This document shows, in pieces, positions 36,132 through 44,996 of a stretch of 64,000 nucleotides of DNA. How positions within the stretch are numbered: position 1 is the stretch's first letter; every line of letters begins with the position of its first letter. Position numbers and translations under genes: made by a program. The notes under the pieces are model-generated. The model ran no database searches. It had not been told where the DNA came from and saw only the letters and a list, made by a program, of their open reading frames with translations. This DNA is from JAAYAN01 sp964437215. GTDB lineage: Bacteria > Bacteroidota > Ignavibacteria > Ignavibacteriales > Melioribacteraceae. The stretch is from assembly GCA_964437215.1 (NCBI GenBank), contig CAYTFZ010000002.1:1-64000 (forward strand), given 5' to 3'.

Positions 36132-36230
36132 GTATTAACAAACCAAAATATGTTACTAGAAAATTAAACCCAAATTAGTAACTAGAATAATATTATGGCT
36201 GAGCTTTTATTGTTATTAAAAGATTATCGG

Positions 36231-37130
36231 TCAATGCTCTCCGTATTTCTTTTCACCAGCTTCAATTTTAACACGCAAAAAGTTTTCTTTATGCGGCAGG
36301 GGACAGGTTGCATATTTTGTAAGCGCGCAAGGCGGGTTGTAACTTTTATTAAAGTCAAGAAGCACATTCCCAGAACTATCCGGCGCTTTAGTATATAAAA
36401 ATCTGCCTGCTCCGTAAGTTTCTTCGCCGTTGGTTTTATCTGCAAAAATTATAAATAATTCATCTCTCCCAATCGGTTCCAAAGTGTATTCTTTGTCGAA
36501 CAATCTAAAGAATAACATCCCGTAACTTGTGTCTTGCGTTGTTGTTCCAAGCACTGTAGGGATTGTAATAATTTTTGGCTGCGGATATGGTTTAAACTTT
36601 GCAGTAATTTTATACCCCTCATTCACCGGGAATCTTTCAATGCCTTTAAAGTTTTTTGCTGCTTCGTTTTTTAAATCACGGAAACGGATACCCATTTCAC
36701 CATCCCTGTTTATTAAATTCCATCGTATGTTGTTGTAACTGAAATATTGGATATCACCTGCAAGATCGTCTTTCATTACTATTTCAGTAATAGTTGAATC
36801 TCCAAGTTTTATATTTACGTTTTTATTTGGAATTAAAGTAACAACGCCGTTTTTAAATATAAATTTTCCCATCACATCCGGTATATTTTTGCCGGAAACA
36901 ATAATATCATTTTTATCGGAAGAACCAAAAGAATTTTCTCCTTCTTTAAGCCAGAATCTTCCAACAAGATTAAGCCAGCCGTCATCAGCTTTTAATCTTT
37001 CAATTCGTTTTTTATGCCATTCGTTAAGTTCGTTAATATATTTCAAATCTGCATCCGGTTGTTTTTTACATCCTGAAGAAAGAATAAGAATTAAAGAAAA
37101 AAGTAAGAATTGCGCTGACAGCTTAAACAT
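36231..37130 (-). CDS. DUF1684 family lipoprotein
   Basis: A 299-residue lipoprotein. The signal peptide ends in lipobox LSSGC with Cys at residue 21, followed by KKQPDAD. The mature part has the DUF1684 signatures WLNLVGRFWLKEGENSFGSS, GRDELFIIFADKTNGEETYGAGRFLYT, and DFNKSYNPPCALTKYATCPLPHKENFL. DUF1684 proteins are widespread in Bacteroidetes; their biochemical role is unknown. The gene is monocistronic by position, converging on the small barrel gene and divergent from carA. Confidence 0.9.
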   Translation of the reverse strand: MFKLSAQFLLFSLILILSSGCKKQPDADLKYINELNEWHKKRIERLKADDGWLNLVGRFWLKEGENSFGSSDKNDIIVSGKNIPDVMGKFIFKNGVVTLIPNKNVNIKLGDSTITEIVMKDDLAGDIQYFSYNNIRWNLINRDGEMGIRFRDLKNEAAKNFKGIERFPVNEGYKITAKFKPYPQPKIITIPTVLGTTTQDTSYGMLFFRLFDKEYTLEPIGRDELFIIFADKTNGEETYGAGRFLYTKAPDSSGNVLLDFNKSYNPPCALTKYATCPLPHKENFLRVKIEAGEKKYGEH

Positions 37131-37246
37131 AAAATCCTCATAAAAAGTTAATAATTATTATAATACATAAATATTCACATTTTATTCACTAATACGAATA
37201 TTTGTAATAACATAAAACAAAATAGCGAATAATATTGAAATAATAT

Positions 37247-37278
37247 TTTGGAAATAAATTCTGATTTCCTTAATTTTG
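37247..37278 (+). promoter_or_regulatory. Bacteroidetes-type promoter upstream of carAB
   Basis: TTTG (37247-37250), a 20-bp spacer, and TAATTTTG (37271-37278) match the Bacteroidetes housekeeping promoter TTTG-N(about 20)-TAnnTTTG exactly. Transcription would begin near 37284, leaving a leader of about 30 nt before the carA ATG. Confidence 0.65.
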
Positions 37279-37312
37279 CGTGATTTATTAAAATTAAAAA
37301 TAGCAGAAAAAA

Positions 37313-38392
37313 ATGAAATTACAAATACCAGAAATAAAAGCTTTTCTTGAACTTGAAGACGGAAGCCGGTTTGAAGGGAAATTAATTGGTTTTCCGGAAT
37401 CGAAAGCCGGAGAAGTTGTATTTAATACCGGTATGGTTGGTTATCCCGAAGCGCTTACTGATCCATCCTACAAAGGACAGATTTTAACAGTTTCATATCC
37501 TTTAGTAGGAAATTACGGGGTTCCTTCTAAAAAAATAGCAGACAGAATTGATATAAATTTCGAATCAGAAAAAATCCACGCCCACGGCCTGATTATATCA
37601 GATTATTCGGTTGATTACAGCCATCATTCTGCGGTACAGTCTCTTTCCACCTGGCTTTACAATAATCATATTCCGGGAATTTACGATATTGATACCCGGA
37701 TGATGACAAAAATATTACGCGAAAAAGGCTCGATGCTTGGCAGAATAATTGTTGAAAACAATTCAGTGGATTTTTTCGATCCCAACAAAGAAAATTTAGT
37801 TGCTCAGGTTTGTCCCGAAAAAACAGAAGTTTACGGAGACGGTAATAAAACAGTAATATTAATAGACTGCGGCTGTAAAACAAGTATTTTAACCGATCTT
37901 TTGAAAAGAGGCGTAAAAGTAAAACGTGTTCCTTACGATTTTGATTTTAAGGAAGCGGAATTTGACGGCGTTCTTATTTCCAACGGTCCCGGCGACCCGG
38001 CTGTTTATAATAATATAGTTGACTCAGTAAAACATCTTCTTACATTAGGAAAACCAGTTATGGGAATTTGCCTTGGCCATCAGATACTTTCTCTTGCCGC
38101 GGGTGCAAAATCCTTTAAAATGAAATACGGTCACCGAAGCCAGAATCAGCCGGTTCAAGATAATATTACAAAAAAATGTTTTATCACTTCGCAAAATCAC
38201 GGCTATGCGGTTGATGTAAATGAATTGCCGAAAGATTGGATAAACTGGTTTAGCAACTTAAACGATGGCACAAACGAGGGAATCAGGCATAAAAGTCTCC
38301 CTTATATGAGCGTTCAGTTTCACCCCGAAGCTTGTCCCGGTCCGGTTGACACTGCTTACATTTTTGATGAATTTATAAATTTAATGAAATAA
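37313..38392 (+). CDS. carA: Carbamoyl-phosphate synthase small subunit
   Basis: CarA is the glutaminase subunit that feeds ammonia to CarB for carbamoyl phosphate, the precursor of pyrimidines and arginine. The 359-residue protein has the N-terminal domain (AFLELEDGSRFEGK, GMVGYPEALTDPSYKGQI) and a class-I glutamine amidotransferase domain with nucleophile Cys in GICLGHQ and the HPE of VQFHPEACPGP. Its length is normal. The stop is one base before the carB ATG. Confidence 0.97.
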   Translation: MKLQIPEIKAFLELEDGSRFEGKLIGFPESKAGEVVFNTGMVGYPEALTDPSYKGQILTVSYPLVGNYGVPSKKIADRIDINFESEKIHAHGLIISDYSVDYSHHSAVQSLSTWLYNNHIPGIYDIDTRMMTKILREKGSMLGRIIVENNSVDFFDPNKENLVAQVCPEKTEVYGDGNKTVILIDCGCKTSILTDLLKRGVKVKRVPYDFDFKEAEFDGVLISNGPGDPAVYNNIVDSVKHLLTLGKPVMGICLGHQILSLAAGAKSFKMKYGHRSQNQPVQDNITKKCFITSQNHGYAVDVNELPKDWINWFSNLNDGTNEGIRHKSLPYMSVQFHPEACPGPVDTAYIFDEFINLMK

Positions 38393-38393
38393 T

Positions 38394-41300
38394 ATGAAAA
38401 AAAAATATAACAAAGTTTTAATCCTTGGAAGCTCTGCGCTAAAAATAGGCGAAGCTGGAGAATTCGATTATTCCGGAAGTCAGGCAATAAAGGCACTGAA
38501 AGAAGAAGGTATAGAAACAATTCTTATCAATCCTAATATTGCAACAATACAGACCTCCGATCATCTTGCAAGCAAAGTTTATTTTCTGCCTGTAACAACA
38601 GAATTTGTAGAAAGAATTATTATCAAAGAAAAACCAGACGGAATTTTGCTTAGTTTTGGCGGACAAACAGCTTTAAACTGCGGAGTTGATCTTTATCTTA
38701 AAGGAATACTCGAAAAGCATAATGTTGAAGTTCTTGGAACACCGGTTGAAACAATTATAAACACCGAGGACCGCGCAAAGTTCAATAAAAAGCTTGATGA
38801 AGTTGGTGTTACATATCCTAAAAGCAAAGCGGTAAACTCAGTTGACGAAGCTCTTGAAATAAGCGAAAAATTAGGTTTCCCGGTAATTATAAGAATTGCT
38901 TATGCGCTCGGCGGACTTGGAAGCGGTGTTTGCCGGAATCGCGAAGAAGTTGTTGCTTTGGCTTCTAAAGCTTTATCGTATGCTGAACAGATTTTAGTTG
39001 AGGAGTACCTTGAAGGCTGGAAGGAGATTGAATACGAAGTTGTTCGCGATTGCGAGGATAACTGCATAACCGTATGCAATATGGAAAATTTCGATCCGAT
39101 GGGAATTCATACCGGCGAAAGTATAGTTGTTGCACCGAGCCAAACCCTTTCCGATCACGATTATCATAAATTGCGCGAAGTTGCAATAAGAGTAATCAGG
39201 CATTTGGGAATTGTTGGAGAGTGCAATATTCAATATGCTTTCAGCAAAGAATCGGATGAATACCGCGTTATTGAAGTTAATGCCCGGCTTTCAAGAAGTT
39301 CGGCGCTAGCATCAAAAGCAACCGGATACCCGCTGGCATTCATTGCCGCAAAATTAGCTTTGGGTTATCCGCTTTACGATTTAAGAAATTCTATTACAAA
39401 AACAACTTCTGCATTTTTCGAGCCTGCACTCGATTACATTGTTGTAAAAATTCCGCGTTGGGATTTGAAAAAATTCCGTCACGTAACAACAAAAATCGGT
39501 TCGTCAATGAAATCCGTCGGCGAAGTAATGGCAATCGGCAGAAAATTCGAGGAAGCCTTGCAGAAAGCTTTAAGAATGCTTGATATCGGGGCAAAAGGTT
39601 TGGTTGCAAATGCAAAGAAATATAATACAGAAAATCTCGATGAAGTTTTAGCCGTTCCAAGCGAAGACAGAATTTTTGCAATTGCAGCAGCTTTGGAAAA
39701 TAATTATTCGGTTGAGCAGATTAGTAAAATTACTCATATCGAAAAGTGGTTTATTCACAAATTAAAAAATATTATTGATATTGAAAACAAGCTGAAAGAA
39801 TATAAAGATACCAGTTTCGAAAAAGAACTGCTTCTTGAAGCCAAAAAACTGGGATTTTCGGATGAGCAGATAGGCATTCTTACCGAAAACGAAGAAGATG
39901 CAATCTATAATTTGCGCCAGCTTTATAAAATATCTCCATTTACAAGACAGATTGATACGCTTGCAGCTGAATTTCCTGCAAAGACAAATTATCTTTATCT
40001 CACTTATAATTCCAGTCAGGATGACATTGATTTTAGAACTTTACACAATTCCATGGTAATTCTTGGTTCCGGTCCTTACAGAATAGGAAGTTCTGTTGAA
40101 TTTGACTGGTGCTGTGTTAATGCCGGAAAAGTTTTAAGCGCCGAAGGAAAATCTTCGGTTATGATAAACTGCAATCCTGAAACTGTAAGTACCGATTACG
40201 ATGAATTTGAGGCTTTGTTTTTTGAGGAACTGACTCACGAAACCGTTCGCGAAATAAATAACAAACTTCATCCTGAAGGATTTATTATTTCGATGGGAGG
40301 ACAAGTGCCTAATAATCTTGCAATGAAAATGCATAAAAGCAGGATTCGGATTCTTGGAACTTCTCCGCATAAAATTGATGAAGCCGAGGACAGAAGTAAA
40401 TTTTCGAGTATGCTCGATAAAATAGGAGTAAGGCAGCCCGATTGGAAAGAACTTACTTCAAAAGAAAGCGCTTTTGAATTTGCTGCCCAGGTAGGATATC
40501 CTGTTTTAGTGCGCCCTTCGTATGTGCTTAGCGGTGCTGCAATGGGTGTGGCTTCAAACGAAAAAGAACTCGATAAATTTCTTCAGCGTGCGACCGATAT
40601 TTCGAAAGACCATCCTACAGTTATCAGTAAATATATGATAAATGCAAAAGAGCTTGAGTTCGATGGCGTTGCACAGGAAGGAGAATTGGTTGCTTATGCA
40701 ATTTCGGAACACGTTGAAAACGCAGGAGTTCATTCGGGAGACGCAACATTGGTATTGCCTCCGCAAAGAACTTATCTCGAAACAATGCGGCAGATTAAAA
40801 AAATTGCCGGAAAGATTGCTGTTGCATTAAAAATAAACGGACCTTTTAATATTCAGTTTATTGCCAGAGATAATAATGTTAAAGTTATTGAGTGCAATCT
40901 AAGAGCATCGCGAAGTTTTCCTTTTGTATCGAAAACATTTAAAAAGAATTTTATTGAAATAGCAACAAAAGTTATTTTAGGCAAAAAAGTTGAAAAATTT
41001 GACAGCAATCTTTTTGATTATGATTATGTAGCTGTTAAAGCTCCTCAGTTTTCGTTTACCAGACTTGAAGGGGCTGATCCTACTACCGGTGTAGAAATGG
41101 CATCGACAGGCGAAGTTGCCTGCTTTGGTGAAAACTTTAATCAGGCATTCTTAAAAGCCCTTATTTCAGTGGGTTATCATTTCCCTATTATAAATGTATT
41201 AATTTCTTCGGGAACCATTGAATCGAAAGTTGAATTGCTTGAAGGCTGCAGATTAATGCAGGCTCGGGGTATTAAATTTTATGCTACTCCCGGTACTGCT

Positions 41301-41591
41301 AATTTTATGTGCGAAAACGGATTGGAGGTTGAAAAACTGGAATTTCCTTTAGATAATAACACAATAAATGCAGTTGAAATAATTAAACAAGGTAAAGTTG
41401 ATCTTGTAATAAATATCCCAAAAAATTATCAGGAAACAGAACTTACAAACGATTACCTTATCCGAAGAGCGGCTGTTGATTTTAAAATACCTCTGATAAC
41501 AAACAGACAAGTTGCTATGCGGCTTGCAGAAGCTCTTTATACAACTGACCCGTTGAATCTTGGCATAAGAAGCTGGGATGAGTATAAATAA
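38394..41591 (+). CDS. carB: Carbamoyl-phosphate synthase large subunit
   Basis: CarB makes carbamoyl phosphate from bicarbonate, ATP and ammonia. The 1,065-residue protein has two homologous ATP-grasp halves. The first begins KVLILGSSALKIGEAGEFDYSGSQA, where the family often has G-S-G-P; the second begins VILGSGPYRIGSSVEFDWCCV. Each has its own carbamate or bicarbonate site (e.g. VIRIAYALGGLGSG, VLVRPSYVLSGAAMG). An MGS-like allosteric domain follows (about 930-1065). The length equals the family norm and no frame breaks are seen. It forms an operon with carA. Confidence 0.97.
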   Translation: MKKKYNKVLILGSSALKIGEAGEFDYSGSQAIKALKEEGIETILINPNIATIQTSDHLASKVYFLPVTTEFVERIIIKEKPDGILLSFGGQTALNCGVDLYLKGILEKHNVEVLGTPVETIINTEDRAKFNKKLDEVGVTYPKSKAVNSVDEALEISEKLGFPVIIRIAYALGGLGSGVCRNREEVVALASKALSYAEQILVEEYLEGWKEIEYEVVRDCEDNCITVCNMENFDPMGIHTGESIVVAPSQTLSDHDYHKLREVAIRVIRHLGIVGECNIQYAFSKESDEYRVIEVNARLSRSSALASKATGYPLAFIAAKLALGYPLYDLRNSITKTTSAFFEPALDYIVVKIPRWDLKKFRHVTTKIGSSMKSVGEVMAIGRKFEEALQKALRMLDIGAKGLVANAKKYNTENLDEVLAVPSEDRIFAIAAALENNYSVEQISKITHIEKWFIHKLKNIIDIENKLKEYKDTSFEKELLLEAKKLGFSDEQIGILTENEEDAIYNLRQLYKISPFTRQIDTLAAEFPAKTNYLYLTYNSSQDDIDFRTLHNSMVILGSGPYRIGSSVEFDWCCVNAGKVLSAEGKSSVMINCNPETVSTDYDEFEALFFEELTHETVREINNKLHPEGFIISMGGQVPNNLAMKMHKSRIRILGTSPHKIDEAEDRSKFSSMLDKIGVRQPDWKELTSKESAFEFAAQVGYPVLVRPSYVLSGAAMGVASNEKELDKFLQRATDISKDHPTVISKYMINAKELEFDGVAQEGELVAYAISEHVENAGVHSGDATLVLPPQRTYLETMRQIKKIAGKIAVALKINGPFNIQFIARDNNVKVIECNLRASRSFPFVSKTFKKNFIEIATKVILGKKVEKFDSNLFDYDYVAVKAPQFSFTRLEGADPTTGVEMASTGEVACFGENFNQAFLKALISVGYHFPIINVLISSGTIESKVELLEGCRLMQARGIKFYATPGTANFMCENGLEVEKLEFPLDNNTINAVEIIKQGKVDLVINIPKNYQETELTNDYLIRRAAVDFKIPLITNRQVAMRLAEALYTTDPLNLGIRSWDEYK

Positions 41592-41625
41592 GTATAAAAA
41601 TTTATGCCAAAAATGTTAAAAGTTC

Positions 41626-41656
41626 TTGCAAATAAATATAAATAAGTTTATTTTTG
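41626..41656 (+). promoter_or_regulatory. Bacteroidetes-type promoter upstream of tRNA-Leu
   Basis: TTG (41626-41628), a 20-bp spacer and TATTTTTG (41649-41656) match the group's promoter pattern. The start site would fall about 6-8 bp later, just before the tRNA 5' end at 41670. The spacing equals that of the carA promoter. Confidence 0.6.
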
Positions 41657-41669
41657 TGCTTCATTTGTT

Positions 41670-41754
41670 GCCGGGGTGGCGGAATGGTAGACGCACTGGA
41701 CTTAAAATCCAGTGGGAGGTTTCTCCCGTACCGGTTCGAGTCCGGTCCTCGGTA
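41670..41754 (+). tRNA. tRNA-Leu (anticodon UAA)
   Basis: An 85-nt class-II tRNA. The acceptor stem GCCGGGG pairs with CCTCGGT (41747-41753), with the discriminator A at 41754. The anticodon stem CTGGA/TCCAG encloses CTTAAAA with TAA at 41703-41705. A long variable arm (GGGAGG-TTT-CTCCC region) and a T arm ACCGG-TTCGAGT-CCGGT are present. CCA is not encoded. Confidence 0.97.
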
Positions 41755-41771
41755 CACAAATTAAAGTTCTA

Positions 41772-41845
41772 GGGTTCTTAGCTCAGCTGGTTAGAGCGTC
41801 TGCTTGACGTGCAGAAGGCCAGAGGTTCGAATCCTCTAGAACCCA
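41772..41845 (+). tRNA. tRNA-Val (anticodon GAC)
   Basis: A 74-nt tRNA 17 bp after tRNA-Leu. The acceptor GGGTTCT pairs with AGAACCC (41838-41844). The D arm is AGCTCAGCTGGTTAGAGC, the anticodon stem TCTGC/GCAGA has loop TTGACGT with GAC, and the T arm is AGAGG-TTCGAAT-CCTCT. CCA is not encoded. Confidence 0.97.
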
Positions 41846-41850
41846 CAAAT

Positions 41851-41876
41851 AACCGGAGTAAAATCCGTTTTTTTTT
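41851..41876 (+). terminator. Possible weak terminator between tRNA-Val and thrS
   Basis: A short CGGA/TCCG stem (41854-41857 with 41864-41867) with a 6-nt loop is followed by nine T residues. The stem is only 4 bp plus flanking A-T pairs, so it may act as an attenuator or not function at all. thrS begins 17 bp later. Confidence 0.35.
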
Positions 41877-41893
41877 AAATTTGTGATTAAAAG

Positions 41894-43816
41894 ATGAATA
41901 GTATAAAAATAACGTTTCCTGATGGTTCTGCTAAGGAATTTTGTAAAGGAATTACTCCGGCAGAAATTGCAGAATCTATTTCTCGCGGATTAGCTGAAAA
42001 CGCAATTGTTGCAAAGATTAACAACGAGTTAAAAGAGCTTACAACCACTATAAATGAAGATTCAAAACTTCAAATCATCACGTTCAACGATCCCGAAGGT
42101 AAAGAAACATATTGGCATTCTACTTCTCATCTGATGGCTCACGCAATTCAAAGTTTGTATCCAGAAGCAAAATTCGGTGTGGGACCTGCCATTGAAACCG
42201 GGTTTTATTACGATATTGATATTAATAGCCAGCTTACGGAAACAGAACTTGAAAAGATTGAAAAAAAGATGATAGAACTTGCGCAGGCAGGTAATAAATT
42301 TCAGCGTAAAGAATTATCAAAAGAAGAAGCTGTCTCTTTTTTTAAGCAAAAAAACGATAAATATAAACTTGAAATTATTTCAGGTTTAAACGAAGATGAA
42401 GAAAAAATAAGTATATACAACGAAGGCGATTTTACAGATCTTTGCATCGGGCCGCATCTTCCTTCAACCAAACTTATTAAATTTGTAAAACTATTATCGG
42501 TTTCGGGCAGTTATTGGCGCGGTGATGAAAAAAGAGACCGTATGCAGCGGATTTATGGTATTTCTTTCCCGAAAAAGAAAATGCTTGAAGACCATTTAAC
42601 ATTTTTGGAAGAAGCAAAAAAACGCGATCACAGAAAACTTGGAAAGCAGCTTGATCTTTTCAGTGTTCAGGATGAAGCCGGTGCCGGACTTATTTATTGG
42701 CATCCCAAAGGTGCGAAAGTAAGATATACTATAGAAGAATTCTGGAAAAAAGCCCATCTTAAAAACGGATATGAACTTCTTTATTCTCCGCATATCGGCA
42801 AAAGCTGGCTTTGGGAAACAAGCGGGCACCTTGTTAACTACAAAGAAAATATGTATGCATCTATGAAAATTGACGATCAGGATTATTATATAAAACCGAT
42901 GAATTGTCCTTTTCATATTCTAATATATAAATCTAAATTGAGGTCATACCGCGATCTGCCGTTAAGATGGGCAGAATTGGGTACTGTTTACAGATACGAA
43001 AAAAGCGGCGTACTGCATGGTTTGCTAAGGGTACGCGGTTTTACCCAGGATGATGCGCACATCTTTTGCGCCCAGGAAACAATTGAGGACGAGATAATTG
43101 AGGTTATAAGGTTTTGCCAGTTCATGTGGAAATCCTTTGGATTTAACGATCTGAAATTTTATATTTCTACTCGTCCCGAAAAAGCAGTTGGTGAAGAAGT
43201 TCTTTGGAATAAGGCTACTCAATCTCTTAAATCAGCTTTGGAAAAAGAGAATATTGAATATGAGCTTGATGAAGGCGGCGGAGCATTTTACGGACCCAAA
43301 ATTGATATTAAGATAAAAGATGCTTTAAACCGCGAATGGCAGATGAGCACAATTCAATTTGATTTTAATCTGCCCGAAAGATTTGATATGAAATATATCG
43401 GGGAAGACGGAAAAGAACACAGACCTTTTATGGTGCACAGGGCTTTACTTGGTTCCATCGAAAGGTTTATGGGTGTTCTTATTGAGCATTTCGCAGGAGC
43501 ATTTCCAGTTTGGCTGGCTCCGGTTCAGGTTGCTGTAATTCCAGTATCGCAGAATTTTATGGATTATGCAGAAAAAGTAACAAAAATATTAAATGAAAAG
43601 GAAATTTCTGCAGAGCTTGATAAACGAAATGAAAAAATAGGTTATAAAATAAGAGACTGGGAAACAAATAAAGTTCCTTATATGCTTATAATAGGTGAAA
43701 AAGAAAAAGATGCACAAACCGTATCGGTAAGAAAGCATAAAGAAGGCGATATTGGTTCATTAAGTATAGATGAATTTGTTACAAAAATTTCAAATGAAAT
43801 AATTAACAAAAAATAA
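41894..43816 (+). CDS. thrS: Threonyl-tRNA synthetase
   Basis: Class-II aminoacyl-tRNA synthetase charging tRNA-Thr. The 640 residues run through a TGS domain (1-62, KITFPDGSAKEF), the second additional domain with HSTSHLMAHAI editing motif, the catalytic core with MNCPFH (zinc Cys), RWAELGTVYRYEKSG, LLRVRGFTQDDAHIF and GAFYGPKIDI, motif 3 HRALLGSIERF, and the anticodon-binding domain (about 540-640). It heads the classic thrS-infC-rpmI-rplT-pheST run. Confidence 0.98.
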   Translation: MNSIKITFPDGSAKEFCKGITPAEIAESISRGLAENAIVAKINNELKELTTTINEDSKLQIITFNDPEGKETYWHSTSHLMAHAIQSLYPEAKFGVGPAIETGFYYDIDINSQLTETELEKIEKKMIELAQAGNKFQRKELSKEEAVSFFKQKNDKYKLEIISGLNEDEEKISIYNEGDFTDLCIGPHLPSTKLIKFVKLLSVSGSYWRGDEKRDRMQRIYGISFPKKKMLEDHLTFLEEAKKRDHRKLGKQLDLFSVQDEAGAGLIYWHPKGAKVRYTIEEFWKKAHLKNGYELLYSPHIGKSWLWETSGHLVNYKENMYASMKIDDQDYYIKPMNCPFHILIYKSKLRSYRDLPLRWAELGTVYRYEKSGVLHGLLRVRGFTQDDAHIFCAQETIEDEIIEVIRFCQFMWKSFGFNDLKFYISTRPEKAVGEEVLWNKATQSLKSALEKENIEYELDEGGGAFYGPKIDIKIKDALNREWQMSTIQFDFNLPERFDMKYIGEDGKEHRPFMVHRALLGSIERFMGVLIEHFAGAFPVWLAPVQVAVIPVSQNFMDYAEKVTKILNEKEISAELDKRNEKIGYKIRDWETNKVPYMLIIGEKEKDAQTVSVRKHKEGDIGSLSIDEFVTKISNEIINKK

Positions 43817-43837
43817 TAACAAATCAGAGAGGAATTT

Positions 43838-44365
43838 ATCACAAAGATAAAACAACGTGTCAACGACGAAATTACATCTCCGCAGGTTAGAGTTATAGAT
43901 GTTGACGGATCACAAGTTGGTGTACTTAATATTAAAGAAGCAATACGAAGAGCAGAAGAAAAGGAATTAGATTTAGTGGAAATTGCGCCTCAGGCTGTTC
44001 CGCCTGTGTGCAAAATTATAGATTTTGGAAAATTTCAGTACGAAGTTCAAAAGAAGGAAAAATTACAGAAAAAGAATCAGACAGTTACAATTCTTAAAGA
44101 AATAAGACTTCATCCTAACACTGATCAGCATGATTTTGATTTTAAAGCGCGTCATGCCGAAAAGTTTTTAGAAGAAGGAAATAAAGTTAAAGCTTCAGTG
44201 ATTTTTAAAGGAAGAGAACTTGCTTATAAAGAACACGGAGAAGCTTTACTGCTAAAGTTTATTGAAAGATTACAAGATAATGCCAAATTAGAGCAGGAAG
44301 TACGGTTTGAAGGAAAAGCAATGCATGCTATATTGGCGCCAATAAAGGTTAAAAAAAAGAAATAA
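43838..44365 (+). CDS. infC: Translation initiation factor IF-3 with a non-canonical start codon
   Basis: IF-3 controls start-codon fidelity and 30S subunit recycling. The frame encodes QRVNDEITSPQVRVIDVDGSQVGV, the conserved N-domain, then VPPVCKIIDFGKFQYE, the linker, and the C-domain (LKEIRLHPNTDQHDFDFKARHAEKFL). After the stop at 43817-43819 the frame contains no ATG, GTG or TTG until 43976, which would delete the N-domain. The best start is ATC at 43838, with AGAGAGG five bases upstream; ATA at 43847 is an alternative. From 43838 the protein is 175 residues, the normal length. Rare start codons in infC allow IF-3 autoregulation in E. coli (AUU), so regulation by the same principle is likely here. 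Confidence 0.92.
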   Translation: MTKIKQRVNDEITSPQVRVIDVDGSQVGVLNIKEAIRRAEEKELDLVEIAPQAVPPVCKIIDFGKFQYEVQKKEKLQKKNQTVTILKEIRLHPNTDQHDFDFKARHAEKFLEEGNKVKASVIFKGRELAYKEHGEALLLKFIERLQDNAKLEQEVRFEGKAMHAILAPIKVKKKK

Positions 44366-44382
44366 TGTAAGGTGAATAATTT

Positions 44383-44574
44383 ATGCCAAAGATGAAAAGT
44401 AACAGCGGAGCCGGTAAAAGATTCAGAATAACCGGTTCAGGAAAAATTAAAAGAAACAAAGCGTATAAATCGCACATTTTAACGAAAAAATCGCGCAAAA
44501 CAAAAAGAAATCTCAGAAAATCAACACTCGTATCTGTTGCTGATATTAAGAGAGTACAAACAATGTTATTATAA
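44383..44574 (+). CDS. rpmI: 50S ribosomal protein L35
   Basis: A 63-residue basic ribosomal protein starting MPKMKSNSGAGKRFRITGSG, with KRNKAYKSHILTKKSRKTKRNLR, matching L35 throughout. It lies 17 bp after infC and 15 bp before rplT in the standard order. Confidence 0.97.
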   Translation: MPKMKSNSGAGKRFRITGSGKIKRNKAYKSHILTKKSRKTKRNLRKSTLVSVADIKRVQTMLL

Positions 44575-44589
44575 GAAGGGGATGATAAA

Positions 44590-44937
44590 ATGCCAAGATC
44601 AAAAAATAAAGTTGCTTCGCGTACGAGACGTAAGAAAATACTGAATATGGCGAAAGGCTATTGGGGAGCCAGAAAAAATGTTTACACAATAGCAAAAAAT
44701 CACGTAGAAAAAGGATTATTACACGCCTACCGCGACAGAAAGACAAAGAAAAGATTATTCAGAAAGTTGTGGATTGTAAGAATAAATGCTGCTGCAAGAA
44801 TAAATGGAACAACATATTCAAAGCTTATTCATGCTTTGGACGTGAAAGGAATTGATATGAACAGAAAAGTACTTGCAAGTCTTGCTGTTGAAAATCCAAA
44901 AGCTTTTACTGACGTTGTAAAATTTGTATTAAATTAA
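44590..44937 (+). CDS. rplT: 50S ribosomal protein L20
   Basis: A 115-residue protein with MPRSKNKVASRTRRKKIL, AKGYWGARKNVYTIAKNHVEKGL and WIVRINAAARINGTTYSKLIHAL, all conserved in L20. A GGGG-containing ribosome site lies upstream. It is followed by a terminator hairpin. L20 is an autoregulator of this operon in other bacteria; no pseudoknot operator was identified here. Confidence 0.97.
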   Translation: MPRSKNKVASRTRRKKILNMAKGYWGARKNVYTIAKNHVEKGLLHAYRDRKTKKRLFRKLWIVRINAAARINGTTYSKLIHALDVKGIDMNRKVLASLAVENPKAFTDVVKFVLN

Positions 44938-44944
44938 TAATAAT

Positions 44945-44974
44945 CCCTCTCCGTTAAAAACGCGGGAGGGTTTT
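44945..44974 (+). terminator. Terminator after rplT
   Basis: CCCTC (44945-44949) pairs with GAGGG (44966-44970), extended by inner CCG/CGG pairing, and is followed by TTTTCTTT. It lies between rplT and pheS, so pheST may be partly uncoupled from the ribosomal genes. Confidence 0.8.
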
Positions 44975-44996
44975 CTTTAAATTTTAAAAAGTGAAT

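Larger units (their letters stand above)
35853..36230. other. Gene-free region between convergent genes, containing an assembly gap
   Basis: This stretch holds the barrel gene's terminator, the 100-N scaffold gap with its 55-bp flanking copies, and about 100 bp of AT-rich sequence. A 7-bp inverted repeat GTTACTA (36152-36158) / TAGTAAC (36176-36182) with a 17-nt loop has no T tract. I see no gene here. After collapsing the artefact the true spacer would be about 220 bp. Confidence 0.7.

Noticed and set aside
35885..36178. Apparent repeat protein spanning the second N gap
   Set aside because: The duplication is the 55-bp assembly overlap; the middle is undetermined sequence.
36152..36182. 7-bp inverted repeat GTTACTA/TAGTAAC
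   Set aside because: AT-rich with a 17-nt loop and no T tract on either strand, so not a convincing terminator.
41846..41893. T-box or attenuator leader before thrS
   Set aside because: The 48-bp space is too short for a T-box and no leader peptide is visible; only a weak hairpin with T residues was found.
43976..44365. IF-3 starting at GTG 43976
   Set aside because: This would remove the conserved N-terminal domain, which is clearly encoded upstream in the same frame.
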